64,000 nucleotides of DNA from Myrmaecium sp. VS I D KN 1. Taxonomy: Eukaryota > Ascomycota > Dothideomycetes > Valsariales > Valsariaceae. Made by a program: the position numbers and the translations under genes. Below are positions 24,291-34,758 of the stretch, piece by piece. The stretch's first letter is position 1. Every line of letters begins with the position of its first letter. The notes under the pieces are model-generated. The model was not told where the DNA came from, ran no database searches, and saw only the letters and a list, made by a program, of their open reading frames with translations. Location of the stretch: positions 930,001-994,000 of the forward strand of contig JADQAV010000009.1 of the NCBI GenBank assembly GCA_019775845.1. The letters run 5' to 3'.

Positions 24291-24817
24291 GCTGACGGGT
24301 TTCGAGCGTCAGCGGGTGCGGTTGGGTATGCGTCGGTGGTGAGGTGAACGTGGTGGGGGAGGCGAGAGGTTTAAAAAAGGTCTGCCGCCGATGATGTGGT
24401 ACCCCAGCAGGTTGTTGGCACATCGTTGTTCCGTGCGCTTACATAAGGGACCCCAGAAGCCGTTGATACCATAGATTACCTGTAAAGCTGATCTAAAATG
24501 CTTACCCGCTTGTTATCAACCGTTCTTTACTCACCCGTCATTCAAACTGACCTTGACGCTCTTTTAGCTCATGCCGGGTAGGCCTGTACAAACATCAAGC
24601 AGTCCAGTATCCGCCTTACCTACTACGTCGCGCGACCTGGCAGGATTGACATGATGCCTGCGCGGCCTTGAAGCCAGCTTGTGCTCTCCACCTCCCTCCA
24701 GAATAACGAAACTCCACCAAACCTGCACGCAATCACGGTCACTCGCCCAGGCCTGGCGCCAGCATTGGGATATAGCTGTTATTACTCCATCCGCTGTCTC
24801 TTCTATTCGTCTATAAG
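24291..24817. promoter_or_regulatory. Divergent spacer between eIF1A and an unknown gene
   Basis: This 527-bp gap should carry the promoter of eIF1A and that of the 177-residue protein. No further structure is evident. Confidence 0.5.
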
Positions 24818-25351
24818 ATGAGCTCGGCCACGACCGTGCGCAAGATCATGCTCCGCTGTGATCGGAGCTTGTTCGAAGTCTTCTACAACCCCAAGCACAT
24901 ACCTGGCTGGTCGGCGCAGAACATCCTGGCGGACAACTGCCACCCGCTATATATCCCCACGGCCCGCAAGTACGCGGAAAGAGACCGTGATAGTCTCTGG
25001 TGGTATATTCTCTGCAGCGTGGGCGTCTCTTCGAAGCGAGTGGTCAGATCCTGGTGCATGCGGCGGGCAAGAACGGCTTTCACGGAAGCATTAGCCCTCA
25101 GGGGATACGACAAGGATGGGAAGCCGCTCAAAGTGCGCGAGGGCGGCGAGCTGAAGACGTTGAAGGGCACGTTGACCTTTTCCCTTAAGAAGATAATGGT
25201 GGAAAGCAAGTATCCGGACGTGGTCGATAAATGTCTCACGGTTGTTGATGCCCTCCGGGCCGAGATGAACAGGAGTCAGGAGCAACCAATGCATACACTG
25301 GAGCGAGGTAGAGGGGCACAAGAGGATGTAAGAAATAGACCGAATAGGTAA
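24818..25351 (+). CDS. Uncharacterised 177-residue protein
   Basis: A single uninterrupted frame begins MSSATTVRKIMLRCDRSLF. I do not recognise the family. The sequence has balanced composition with aromatic and basic residues (FYNPKHIPGWSAQNIL, DRDSLWWYILCSVGVSSKRVV, RSWCMRRARTAFTEALALRG), then KTLKGTLTFSLKKIMVESK and a charged tail. There is no signal peptide and no clear membrane segment. The first 130 residues look like a folded small domain; the tail is low-complexity and hydrophilic. The frame sits alone between eIF1A (divergent) and Las17 (same strand), with no competing frame of similar quality. The 3' end could be extended by splicing at the GTAATT that overlaps the stop. I judge it a real but lineage-restricted gene. 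Confidence 0.6.
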   Translation: MSSATTVRKIMLRCDRSLFEVFYNPKHIPGWSAQNILADNCHPLYIPTARKYAERDRDSLWWYILCSVGVSSKRVVRSWCMRRARTAFTEALALRGYDKDGKPLKVREGGELKTLKGTLTFSLKKIMVESKYPDVVDKCLTVVDALRAEMNRSQEQPMHTLERGRGAQEDVRNRPNR

Positions 25352-25946
25352 TTCATGGTTGAGCTGTGAATGGAGACGCAGGCCCGTTGTCCTGCTGCTA
25401 CCAGTACTGCGATTACCTCGATTCTCACTCTCTCGTATCAAGTTACCGTCGTCATCCGTGTCTTGCGAATTGCAGTGCCATAGAAATGACGATTCAGGGG
25501 GTTTGTATTTAATGTGCCTTGAGATCGCTGCCCGAGGGAACAATTAAAACTGGGGCAGCCCTCCGGTCTTGGCTCGCTGCCTTACGGTAGGGGTATGATC
25601 CATGTACCTGACATAGCCACCTACCGTACGCCTTGCTGCCCACTACCAACTACTACACTACTGTCGGCTGCTCCATACAACCCACCCCATTCCACCCCGA
25701 CTTCATTCTTGCCATTAATTGCATACCAGCTTCCACTTCCACTCGCGCCCCATCGTGCGAGATCAGCACGGCTTTCCCGGTTCTCCCACCGGCGTGGACG
25801 ACCTATCTCCAACGCCGGCTCGACCCCCGACGTCACGGAAGCCGGTACTGTCCGCGTCCATCTGGCAACAGCACGGCGGAGGCAACACTCGTGCTGCGTG
25901 AAGTAGGACGGGCCCCCAGACAAACCCCAGCTGTCAGACGCCCAGG
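25352..25946. other. Intergenic upstream of Las17
   Basis: This 595-bp gap lies between tandem plus-strand genes and has a C/T-rich stretch at 25625-25800. It is probably the Las17 promoter and leader. I see no coding signal. Confidence 0.45.
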
Positions 25947-27918
25947 ATGCCTTCAATCCTCTCCGATGCCGACAAACAGACCGTCAAGCGGACGGTCTCC
26001 AAGCCGTCAAACAAGATTCATGCCGTTGCCGTTGCCCGGCTCTACATCGCCTATCCGGACCGGCATAGATGGACATATACCGGCTTGCAGGGAGCCGCCG
26101 TCCTGGCTGATGATCTAGTTGGCAACACGCTCTGGATCAAGCTGGTTGACGTCTCGGTGCGTGAATCCGCTAGGCCTGGTCGCTTCTCCTGTACTGTACA
26201 AGTGACGCTGACTCTCTATCTAGCCTTCCACCCGCGGGGTGCTGTGGGACCAGGAGATATACGAGGGCTTCTCTTACAACCAGGACCGCACCTTCTTCCA
26301 TACCTTCGAGCTTGAAGATTGCCTCGCTGGCCTGTCATTCGCCGACGAAAAGGAGGCCAAAACGTTCAAGAAGAAGATGGAAGACCGGGAGAAGAACGCT
26401 CACAAGAGCACGAGGGCCAAACCGTTCGGCGCAACATCCGGAAACACGTACGGCAATACCGCCAACGGCAACGGCAAGCACCACCATGGCCTACTCGGAG
26501 GACTGTTCGGTCATCGTCATTCGTCGGCACCACAAACGCAACAGCCGCAGTCGATCTTACCCCCTCGTGACATCGCTGTGGCCTCGCCGACTCAGGCAAG
26601 CCATCCAACGCCCAGTGCACGCGCTTCGACGATAGATACAGCGGACCCCACGTGGCAGCCCCTGCTGAAGGAGCTCAAGGATATGGGCATCACCGAGGAT
26701 CAGATTGAAGAGAATGCGGAGTTTATCAAGATGTACATCGAGCAGCGAAAGGCGGAGGGAGCCAAGGACGAGCGGAAATCGCGAGCTCCACCTCCACCCC
26801 CGCCTGCCGCAGCACCAAGGGCGCCTCCAGCTGCGATCAGTCCACAGAATACCGGCAGCACCTCCTCGTCCAAGAGAGGTCCTGCACCGCCTCCGCCTGC
26901 TCCCCGCAGAGGTGCGACTGCTCTTCGACCATCTTCTCCGAGCCCAGCACCTTCGCCGCCGCGGCAACCCTCGCCTCCGCCAGGGCCGAAGTTCCGCGCT
27001 CCTCCGCCAATTGCCGACGCCGGCAAATTTGCCCAGTCTAACATGTCCGCACCGCCAACGAGGGCTCGAGCCACATCCACATCCGCACCAAATCCTGGAC
27101 CGCCGCCGCCCCCACGACCGCCTAAGACGCCGATAGAGGATTCCTCAGAACATCAAGCTCGATTCGGTGTCCCACCCCCGTTCCAGGGTACGAGAGTGCC
27201 GTCCGGACCTCCTCCACCCCCAGCTAGAGGTCCTGCTCCACCTCCGCCCCCGCGCGAACCTGCCGCTGGCCAAGCCGCACCAGCCCCTCCACCATTGCCC
27301 CCTAAGGCTCCAGCTGCGCCTTCCTTCGCTGCACCGGCCCCGCCGCCCCCACCGCCTCCGCCACCCCCGGCCGTACCATCTAATAACGCACCGCCTCCGC
27401 CGCCGCTCCCGACGGCTCCACGCTCTCAGGCACCGCCGCCACCGCCGCTTCCATCTCACGGCGCTCCTCCACCGCCTCCTTTGCCTCCCACATCTGGAGC
27501 ACCTCCTCCACCTCCTCCACCGCCACCACCGCCCGCAGCTGGCGGTCCTCCTCCGCCACCGCCTCCCCCGCCGCCGGGTGGGTCCGCTCCGGCGCTCCCG
27601 AAGGCGCCTGGACGGGACGGCCTCCTTGCGGACATCCGAAGCGGGGCCAAATTGCGCAAGGTCAGCGATACTGAGAAGCGCGACCGCAGCGGCGCAATGG
27701 TGCCCGGTGCCGCACCGTCCGGTGGAGGAACGAGTCCACCTCCGACAGGTGGCGGCGCCGACGGCGGCCTTGCCGGCGCCTTGGCCAGCGCGCTGGCGGC
27801 CCGTAAGAGCAAAGTGAGCCACAGTGGTAAGTTTGATTATTGTTTCCAGTGTGAGTTATTGATACCCTGATTGCTGACGACTCGCGCAGATGATGAGGAT
27901 GACAAGGACGACTGGTGA
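25947..27918 (+). CDS. LAS17: WASP homologue Las17/Bee1, Arp2/3 activator
   Basis: Las17 recruits actin monomers and activates the Arp2/3 complex at endocytic patches. Exons 25947-26156, 26224-27826 and 27890-27918 give 613 residues. The WH1 domain occupies about residues 1-125 (IHAVAVARLYIAYPDRHRWT, GVLWDQEIYEGFSYNQDRTF), and the intron inside it joins VDVS to PSTRGV in phase. A helical segment DMGITEDQIEENAEFIKM follows. A long proline-rich region with many PPPPPP tracts (SH3 and profilin sites) spans roughly 250-520. The WH2 motif GRDGLLADIRSGAKLRKV lies at about 532. The last exon supplies the acidic tail DDEDDKDDW, whose terminal Trp contacts Arp2/3. There is no CRIB domain, as in yeast Las17. 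Its partner subunit ARPC4 is also in this window at 52.4 kb. Confidence 0.96.
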
Positions 27919-28716
27919 GCGCTTTTTGCCGCCGAGCAATCCCCAATTTTTTTTTCTTTCCAACCCTTTCATGTGCTCTGGGCGGGGAAGGATGGCTTTT
28001 GGTTACGGACGGGCGTGAGGCAAGAAGAAACCACCCGAGCTTCTTGTTCCGCGTGACTTTTCGGTGGGTTCTTTTTCGCTCAGGCCATGGCATCGGCTTG
28101 AGTGGGTATTTCCTAGGGCTTCTCAAGGGAGGAAGGGGAGGTACCTGTGTTCGGTAAGGATTCTAGGTTTTGGGATGAGGGTGTGCGTGGTGGCATCGAG
28201 TGGGAGGTTCTTTGCCTCTGGACGAAGTCGTGGGACCGTAAGGGCTCCTCCTTGCTTTACGTCGAGATTGGTTTAGGGTCGTCATCATCAACATCATCAT
28301 CATCACTTTAGATATCTAATTCAAAAGCCACTTTTACCTCCTCGTCGTTGTTCCATTTCCGACTTGTGTCGCGTGAATGGGAAAGGGGAAAGAAACGTAA
28401 AGTGTAGAAAAAAGAGAGTAAAAGAAAATAGTCGACGTGTACCCAGACAAAAAAGCTGGAGCTGGCCCTCAGAGGCGAGCAAGCATATATATTTAGAATC
28501 CTTTCCCTTTTTCTCCATGTTTCGCCCCTAACCCCAGCAATCACTCCGTATACGCTCTCCAAAATCTCTTTGCCGAGTAAAAAAAGACAAGCGAGAACTC
28601 CCCATCTTCCCACCTGGACCCCCATCCCTAGATTGGGAAAAAGCTGTATCGTAAAAAGACATATCTATGCGATGTATAAAGAATAGAAAAGAAATAAAGG
28701 AGAGGAGAAAGGATGT
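27919..28716. other. Convergent intergenic region between Las17 and MFS gene
   Basis: This 798-bp region should be the 3' UTRs of the two converging genes. It has an ATC-type triplet run near 28280-28310 and A-rich stretches. I see no gene. Confidence 0.5.
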
Positions 28717-30650
28717 TTAAGTAGAACCCCTCAGCAACGGTCGTCTCTCACCAGTCGTGTCTTCTTCATCGTCATCGTCGCTATCGTTATCATCATCATC
28801 ATCCGTCGCCCCGGCCTCCTCCTCATCGAAGCCCTCAGCCTCCAAGCCTTGGCCGCGGATGCCCAAGCTGAGGAGGAAGCCGAGGAAGCTGATGCCGCCG
28901 AAGATGCCGAAGGCCAGGGCCTCGCCCTTGGGCCGGAGGTGGGTGGAGGCGCTGAAGAGGGAGCCGGAGACGAGGGGTCCGGCGGCGCGGCCGGCGGCCG
29001 ACAGCGTCTGCGCGAGGCCGTTCAGCGTGCCCAGGACGGAGTGGTTCGGGGCTGAGTTGGTGATCTGTGATGGGTGCGGGGCGAGGTTAGCGATGTGGTA
29101 CAGAGATATACCATAATTGCAACTGCAATGCTGCAAAAGAAAAGAGGGAAGAGAAAAAGGGGGTTTCTTACCAACAAGAGTGCGCTGGTTAGCCCGCCAA
29201 CGGCGGCAACTGTCTTCACCAGGAGCACGAAGCCGAGTTCGATCCAGAGGGAGATCTCTCCGCGACCGATGCCGAAGGGTCCTTTCCCCTCCTTGTACCC
29301 AACGAAGGGCATCATGAAGAAGGCAACGACGAAGGCGGCAAGAGAAATGCGGTACGTGATCTTGTTGCCGATCTTATCCCGCAGCTTGCCATAGATTCCC
29401 ACCTGGAAGATGATAGTGATCACACCGGCGAAGCCGAGCGAGAGGCCGATCTCTTTGGGGTTCAGGTCGCGACCGGTGGGCGGCTGCGCGTGGGCGAAGA
29501 TGGGGTAGAGGGAGTTGTAAGAGATGTTGGCGAGCTGGAAGATGAGGAAGGTGACGAGGAGCAGGATGGTGTCCCGGTTGAATACTTCTTTTCGGGAAAG
29601 GTTCTCGCTCGAGATGTGCGGAAGCACCGCCGGGAAGGAGGTTTGCGAACCGGTCTCGGAGTCTTGGTCCGAGGCCTGCGACCTGCCCTCCATGTCGTCT
29701 TCGGTCTCCGGGTAGTGGTGATGTTGATTAAAGACGTTTGCTTCCCTGGCAATCCTGCGGATGTAGGTTGACCTGGCTGCGCTCATGAGCTGCCAAATCC
29801 AGGTGAAGAGATTCTCGATACGTTTGCCTAGAGGCGGAAGATCCTTTGCTTCCTCCAAGGACTCTTCCAGCATGAACATGGTAAGGACGAGATCTACCAC
29901 GAGCACGAAGGCAGAAAACAGATTCGGTCCAAGGTAAGGATAAGGGTTCCGTTTACCCTTGCGGAAGGGGATGTCCTCAAAGACCAACAAACCGCCAATG
30001 ACGGGACCGGTGATGCCCCCGATGCCGTACACCACGGGTAGGTAAGTGAAGGCCCGCGACTGATTGCTCCTGTCGGTGATCTCGCCCAAACACGTCGAGA
30101 CGACGCCCTGGTTCCCATTCACCAGCCCCATAAACATCTGGACGAGCATGGCCTGCCAGAGGGTCCTACAGAAGCCAAACGCAATGAAGCAAGCGGCAGT
30201 CAGGAGCGTGCCCGTCAAAATAACCGGTTTCCTGCCAATCTTGTCGGACAGCCACCCCCAGAAGAAATTGGTGGCAAACTGCGCCAGAGCAAAGGAGGAG
30301 GCGATCAGACCGACGTAGAGGCCGACTTGGGAGGACTCGACCTCTGGGAAGGTGGAGGCCATTTCAGGCAGGTAGGGACTGATGGAATTGAGCGCCGTTT
30401 GCTCCGCCAGGGCGATCACCGCCAGGATCGCTAGCTGCTTCTTGGGCAGCGGAGACTCGTGGGAATGATGTTTGTCTTCTGATCCATCCCTGCTGGAAAC
30501 GCTTCGCGCGCGTGCTCCAGAGGGCGGGTCGTGCTGCGGAGGCTGCGGCGGACCGCGTCCCGACGATGCTTTCGCGTCGGACAATGTTTGATATGTGAGG
30601 CCGGAAGATCTGCTGCGCGCATTTGCGGATGGCCTCTTGGGGCCCTTCAT
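28717..30650 (-). CDS. MFS transporter (DHA1-like, YCR023C type)
   Basis: This is a polytopic membrane transporter of the major facilitator superfamily. Two exons (30650-29172, 29064-28717) encode 608 residues. After a Ser/Arg-rich N-terminus of about 70 residues come roughly 12 membrane segments, with motif A (FFWGWLSDKIGRKPV) after the second, FCRTLWQAMLVQMFMGLVNGNQG, and a central loop with an acidic stretch (ETEDDMEG). The intron falls within a membrane segment (TSALLL joined to ITNSAPNHSVLGTLNGLAQT). The tail is strongly acidic (Asp/Glu run) and ends GERRPLLRGST, where ERRPLL fits the acidic dileucine vacuolar sorting pattern. The layout resembles yeast YCR023C and vacuolar DHA1 proteins. 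The substrate is unknown. Confidence 0.87.
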
Positions 30651-32033
30651 CGCAGCGCAGAGGAGGTGGCGGAGGCGAAGGAGTGGATGATTGGAGAAGT
30701 GAAGATGGATGTTGGTAAGGGTGGTGGTTGGAGGGTTAGGTCAGGTACATATAGATGGTCCACCAGTAAATTTACTCGGTCAGGTATGTACAGATACAGT
30801 ACTACTATGAGGATTTAGTCCAGTACCACGCAGGTCATCCAGCCCAGGCGAGCACCAACGGCGGCGGTAATTTACTCTGCGGACATCATCGTCCGGGAAG
30901 GTTGAGGTTGGAAGGCGCCGAAGCGCGTCATTGCAATTGGCTCCCCTCTGTATGGCTGCCGGCACATCTTCGGACCCGGCTTCGGCCGACGGCCCGGCTC
31001 CGGGGGTTTGGGTGATGTTCTGGCCCACGTTGGACTTAGTCAGCCGTTTGCTTTTGCGATTAGATCCCAATACACCCACCGCGGCTGATTACGTCAGACG
31101 CCATTAAGGTGCTCGTTTGGATGAGTACTGATTGAATTTAACAACATCGGTAGGTATTCTATATGTACAGGAGTACTGTAGGTACATACTTGCAGTATGA
31201 TACATACATCTCATACCAGTCCGTATGCCGACGACAAGTATTTACTCCATGCAAGTATGCCCGCCATACATGATTGTCTGCCTGACCGAAGCACCTTACC
31301 ACCACCACCACCACCACCACATCACGTCGTCACGTGGGCATTATCAGACGTCGATTCGATTCCACATCCTGCGTCTCTTTACGATCATCTCTTCCACTTT
31401 GCTGTTGGGATTGTGAATGCATGCATGCGTGTACACCGTTACACAAACTCCCGGCGTGGTGACATGTCGCTACTGTACAGTCTGTTTCCACGGCCGATGG
31501 TTAGCGTCTTGCTTGCTTTTGCTGACGGGTGGCTTTTAATCCCTGTTCAGGCCAATCAAAAGCTACCCTTGAGGCTGTTATTTCTCTCTATCAAGACGTG
31601 CATGAGAGTACGCTAACCATCGGCTGCGCCAGATGTCTGTATGTCGGTTTGAAGAAGCCGCCCTGCAGCAAACACATACCTAGCGTAGCCTGATCACAAA
31701 CGCATCTCTGGCAGCAAGCTCCACCGGCGTTGACCCAGCTGATGAACGGCGATTCAAATTCAACGTCTTCCCCATACCGCTTCCGAGTGGCAGTCCTACC
31801 CGTATAACAAGCGTCCGCTCCGCTACGAAGCCAACAGCTTTCGTGATGGAGCACCGCGAGTCCAGCGCAGAACATACCAAGAGAGCCAGTATAGCACGTT
31901 CTGCCATGTTCCTTACGAATTTGCTGACGGACTGATAGCACGGCGTTCTCTTGCATTAGCAGCACGCAAGCGCGCCCCTCCCCAGCCCACCAAGTCCACA
32001 GGCAGATGGAAGCGAAGGGCTGTGACCACGACG
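30651..32033. promoter_or_regulatory. Divergent spacer between MFS and JmjC-like genes
   Basis: This 1.38-kb gap should contain both promoters. An ACC triplet run lies at 31298-31320. A minus-strand frame at 31591-32124 runs into the JmjC 5' end but shows no family signal and is Cys-rich in an irregular way, so I do not call it. Confidence 0.5.
31298..31320 (+). repeat. ACC trinucleotide microsatellite
   Basis: About 7.7 copies of ACC lie in the divergent MFS/JmjC spacer. The tract is noncoding and is likely to vary in length between strains. Confidence 0.9.
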
Positions 32034-33365
32034 ATGACTGATGAACCGGTATCCCCGACATCTGCACCATCCTATCCAGACCCAGAAATAGCTGCTTTTG
32101 TTTCGCGCCTTGAGGAAGCCTCACACCTGGATCCCCTCAGTCTCAACGCTCCTCTCTCGGAGACTCTGCGTGGTGGGTTCGTGGAGCCCTTTGTACTGCG
32201 TCCGGCACCCGAGGATGCCAACGGGCCGAAAACCACGATCTCCCGTCTGGTACAGCACTTGGCCGGCCAGAAGAACCTGCGGCTCTCTGTGTACGACTAC
32301 ACCATCCCGGACGAGGGCAAACGAACCTACCGTGTTCCGGCGACAGAGCTGCTCAATCAATTTCCCTCGGACACTACGAACGCTCCACTGCCGGCCGACG
32401 TACCTCTCAACTTCCTGGACATCCCGAACAAGTCCGACATCGTCTTCACGCCTCCGGAGATCCTCCAGAGCGGCCTTCTCGGCGGAGAGGAGGCGATAGC
32501 GGCAATCTCCTGCGCTCAGCAACCTAGCAAAGCTCCCAGCCCATCGACGAAGGAATTCTTCCGAGAATGGTTCGTCCTGTCGAAGCAAATGGCCATCTCC
32601 ACCATCCACGTCGACAAAGCCGGATCCTGCACGTGGATCAAGATTCTCGAAGGGGAGAAGGACTGGTACCTGCTCCGGCGTCCGTGTGCGCGCGACCTGC
32701 GCCATCTGTACCAGGTTAGCAACCACGCCGTGGACGGGTACTCGAGCGAATGGATCAAGGTCCGTCTGCTGCCAGGCGACATCATGATCATGCCACCCGG
32801 CACACCGCACGCCGTCGTCACACGGACGCCTTGCCTCGCGGTCGGCGGCAACTTCTACCTCGCCTCCACCTTCGCCGCCTCGCTGGAGGCCCTCCGAGTT
32901 CTCGAGGACTTCCCCGCCATATCCAACGAGGACATGGAGCCGACCGACTACGCCCACCTCGCCGCCCTCTTCCACACCGCCCATGCCACTCTGCCCCCGG
33001 CCTTCCTCCCGGCTGTCCTCGCCAATTGCGCTCTCTTCTGGATTCCCGATCGCGACAAGGAGTTCCTCTCCCCGTTCCAGCGGGGCGTCTACCGCGCCCG
33101 CAGCAAGCATGACCTCGTCCAGGAGGCGGCCGCTCGCGGCTTGTTAGGGGATGTGGAGGGCGACAACGGCAGCGTGGCCAAGGTCGATCTCATCGTCCTG
33201 CTTAGTGGCGATGATTATCGACGGAAGCATGGAGAGGATGGGGCAAAGGCTATGGCGGCGCCCCTCAGGCGGCTGTATCCGCCTACCGCCCCGTCCGAAC
33301 GGTTTCTCGGCGCGTTGCAGGAGTTCGTTCGAGAGGCGTGGAGGAGGAGGGGGGTTGCTCAGTAA
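32034..33365 (+). CDS. JmjC-like cupin protein, candidate Fe(II)/2-oxoglutarate oxygenase
   Basis: A single exon encodes 443 residues from MTDEPVSPTSAPS. Residues 170-270 carry a JmjC-like fold signature: WFVLSKQMAISTIHVDKAGS with an H-x-D iron pair, then CTWIKILEGEKDWYLL, VRLLPGDIMIMPPGTPHAVV with the distal His, and CLAVGGNFY. This H-x-D...H set is the iron-binding triad of JmjC oxygenases, and the spacing resembles KDM2/JHDM1-type domains. The N-terminal 150 residues (VEPFVLRPAPED, KNLRLSVYDYTIPD) look like the JmjN-side lead-in. There is no PHD finger, CXXC or other chromatin-reader motif and no signal peptide. The protein may be a histone demethylase, a protein hydroxylase or a catalytically altered cupin; the sequence alone cannot say which. 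The start at 32034 is the first in-frame ATG; no upstream exon was seen. Confidence 0.75.
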   Translation: MTDEPVSPTSAPSYPDPEIAAFVSRLEEASHLDPLSLNAPLSETLRGGFVEPFVLRPAPEDANGPKTTISRLVQHLAGQKNLRLSVYDYTIPDEGKRTYRVPATELLNQFPSDTTNAPLPADVPLNFLDIPNKSDIVFTPPEILQSGLLGGEEAIAAISCAQQPSKAPSPSTKEFFREWFVLSKQMAISTIHVDKAGSCTWIKILEGEKDWYLLRRPCARDLRHLYQVSNHAVDGYSSEWIKVRLLPGDIMIMPPGTPHAVVTRTPCLAVGGNFYLASTFAASLEALRVLEDFPAISNEDMEPTDYAHLAALFHTAHATLPPAFLPAVLANCALFWIPDRDKEFLSPFQRGVYRARSKHDLVQEAAARGLLGDVEGDNGSVAKVDLIVLLSGDDYRRKHGEDGAKAMAAPLRRLYPPTAPSERFLGALQEFVREAWRRRGVAQ

Positions 33366-33855
33366 ATCTTAGGTGAGGTGGGCAAGGAATTGTCCGCGAG
33401 GAGGGAAATATGAGCTCGGTTAGACATCAAAAGCTATACCCCTTCGGCGCGGCTCCCAAATCCTTTCCCGTTGAATCCGTGCCATAAAGCAGTGTCGGTG
33501 TCGCATCTCTTGCGCAAATTTAATAAAAGGCCAATATCAAAGGTAAAGGTAAAAGTTTGTTCTTCTCTTACCTTCTGTTTCTCCTTCTGTTCTATCGTGT
33601 CACAAACAGCAAAATGATGGGCGATCGTAAGGAGACAACAAGGCGGAAGATAGAAACAGATATTTATATGAATGTTCTAGATACAATACACGAAGAAAGT
33701 CAAAGAGCTGAACTGGTCCAGGGTTGATTGCGTTTGACTGATGACAGCTAGCTAACAAGAAGTAAAAAAGAAGAAGTCCAAAAAATCAGCCTCTAGATTT
33801 TCCATCCTACACACACAAGCGACGGTCGAGAAAACTACTCCTTCACGCGATCCGT
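33366..33855. other. Convergent intergenic region between JmjC-like and LPMO-like genes
   Basis: This 490-bp region has AT-rich stretches near 33500-33790 and is probably 3' UTRs. I see no gene. Confidence 0.5.
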
Positions 33856-34758
33856 TTACTCCTCATCGGCCTGGAAGTACTCGGAGAGCCAGTCGAGCCA
33901 GGCGACGAGGTCGGCGGCGGACTTGCCATCGGGGAAGGCAGTCGAGGCGGTCGAGGCAGCCGCGGTCGTGGTGGCGGGGGTGCTCACGACGGCGCTCGCG
34001 GCCGGGACCGAGGAGGAGCGGACGACGGTCTGGAGGGTGGAGGGAGAGGCGACCGGGGTGGAGGAGCCGGCGGCGGCGAGGGTGACCGGGGTCGCGGCGG
34101 CGGAGGAGGAGGCGACGGCAGCGGCAGAGGAGGAGCCGGAGGAGGTGGAGCCGGAGGAGGAAGAGGAGGAGCCGCCGACGGTGAAGTCGACGCAGGACTC
34201 GTACGTCTGGTCGATCGACTCGGCGTACCAGTACCACTGCAGGACGCAGGCGCCGGCGGTCTCGCACTGGGAGCCGAGGTCGGAGGGGATGGTGACGCTG
34301 AAGCTGGTGTCGTTGGCGGACACGCCTGTCTCGGTGGAGGCGTAGACGTCCCAGCTGATGAGGGGCCCGGAGATGACGGTGTTGGTGGCGGTGTCGACGA
34401 CGGAGACGTTGGCGACGCCGGTGTGGGGGGCGCGGATGTCGACGGTGAAAGGGACGACCTGGCCGGCGGTGTAGGACTGCACGTTGTCCGTGTTGTCGGC
34501 GTACTTGTACCCCTTGCACAGCCAGATGTCGCACGCGTCCGCGTCGTAGTCCGACTGCGAGGCCGCCACCTGCAGCTCGCCCTGGATGTTGCCGTAGTTG
34601 TCCGACTCCTGGTTGATCTCGACCTGCTGGCCGCACGCGGCCGCCATGGCCGAGCCGGGCATCCGCGCCTGGGGCGAGGTCACGAAGCCGTGGGCGGAGA
34701 CGGAGCTGACGAGGCCGGCGAGGGCGACGACACCGGTGGTGGTGGTGAACTGCTTCAT
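33856..34758 (-). CDS. Secreted LPMO-like protein (chitin-binding type-4 / AA16-like) with WL-rich tail
   Basis: A single exon encodes 300 residues. A signal peptide (MKQFTTTTGVVALAGLVSSVSA) is predicted to leave His23 as the mature N-terminus: HGFVTSPQARMPGSAMAAACG. An N-terminal His is required for the copper histidine brace of lytic polysaccharide monooxygenases. A second candidate copper His is in DIRAPHTGVANVSVVD. CVLQWYWYAESIDQTYESC ends the domain, which is rich in paired cysteines. Then comes a Ser/Ala/Thr/Pro-rich linker of about 80 residues and a short hydrophilic-aromatic tail, SAADLVAWLDWLSEYFQADEE. No CBM1 and no GPI-anchor signal are seen. Family placement (Pfam LPMO_10, perhaps CAZy AA16) is from memory and tentative; that it is a secreted His1 protein is directly visible. 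The upstream ATG at 35076 is rejected because it would bury the signal peptide. Confidence 0.8.
   Translation of the reverse strand: MKQFTTTTGVVALAGLVSSVSAHGFVTSPQARMPGSAMAAACGQQVEINQESDNYGNIQGELQVAASQSDYDADACDIWLCKGYKYADNTDNVQSYTAGQVVPFTVDIRAPHTGVANVSVVDTATNTVISGPLISWDVYASTETGVSANDTSFSVTIPSDLGSQCETAGACVLQWYWYAESIDQTYESCVDFTVGGSSSSSSGSTSSGSSSAAAVASSSAAATPVTLAAAGSSTPVASPSTLQTVVRSSSVPAASAVVSTPATTTAAASTASTAFPDGKSAADLVAWLDWLSEYFQADEE

Noticed and set aside
27145-27822. Arg/Trp/Gly-rich minus-strand frame
   Set aside because: It is the reverse reading of the Las17 polyproline tract.
31591-32124. 177-residue Cys-rich minus-strand frame near the JmjC-like start
   Set aside because: A short stretch looked faintly ankyrin-like (LRSGADACY), but no repeat consensus, splice partner or conserved spacing was found.
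32121-33110. 329-residue minus-strand frame
   Set aside because: It is fully antisense to the JmjC-like coding exon and contains no recognisable motif.
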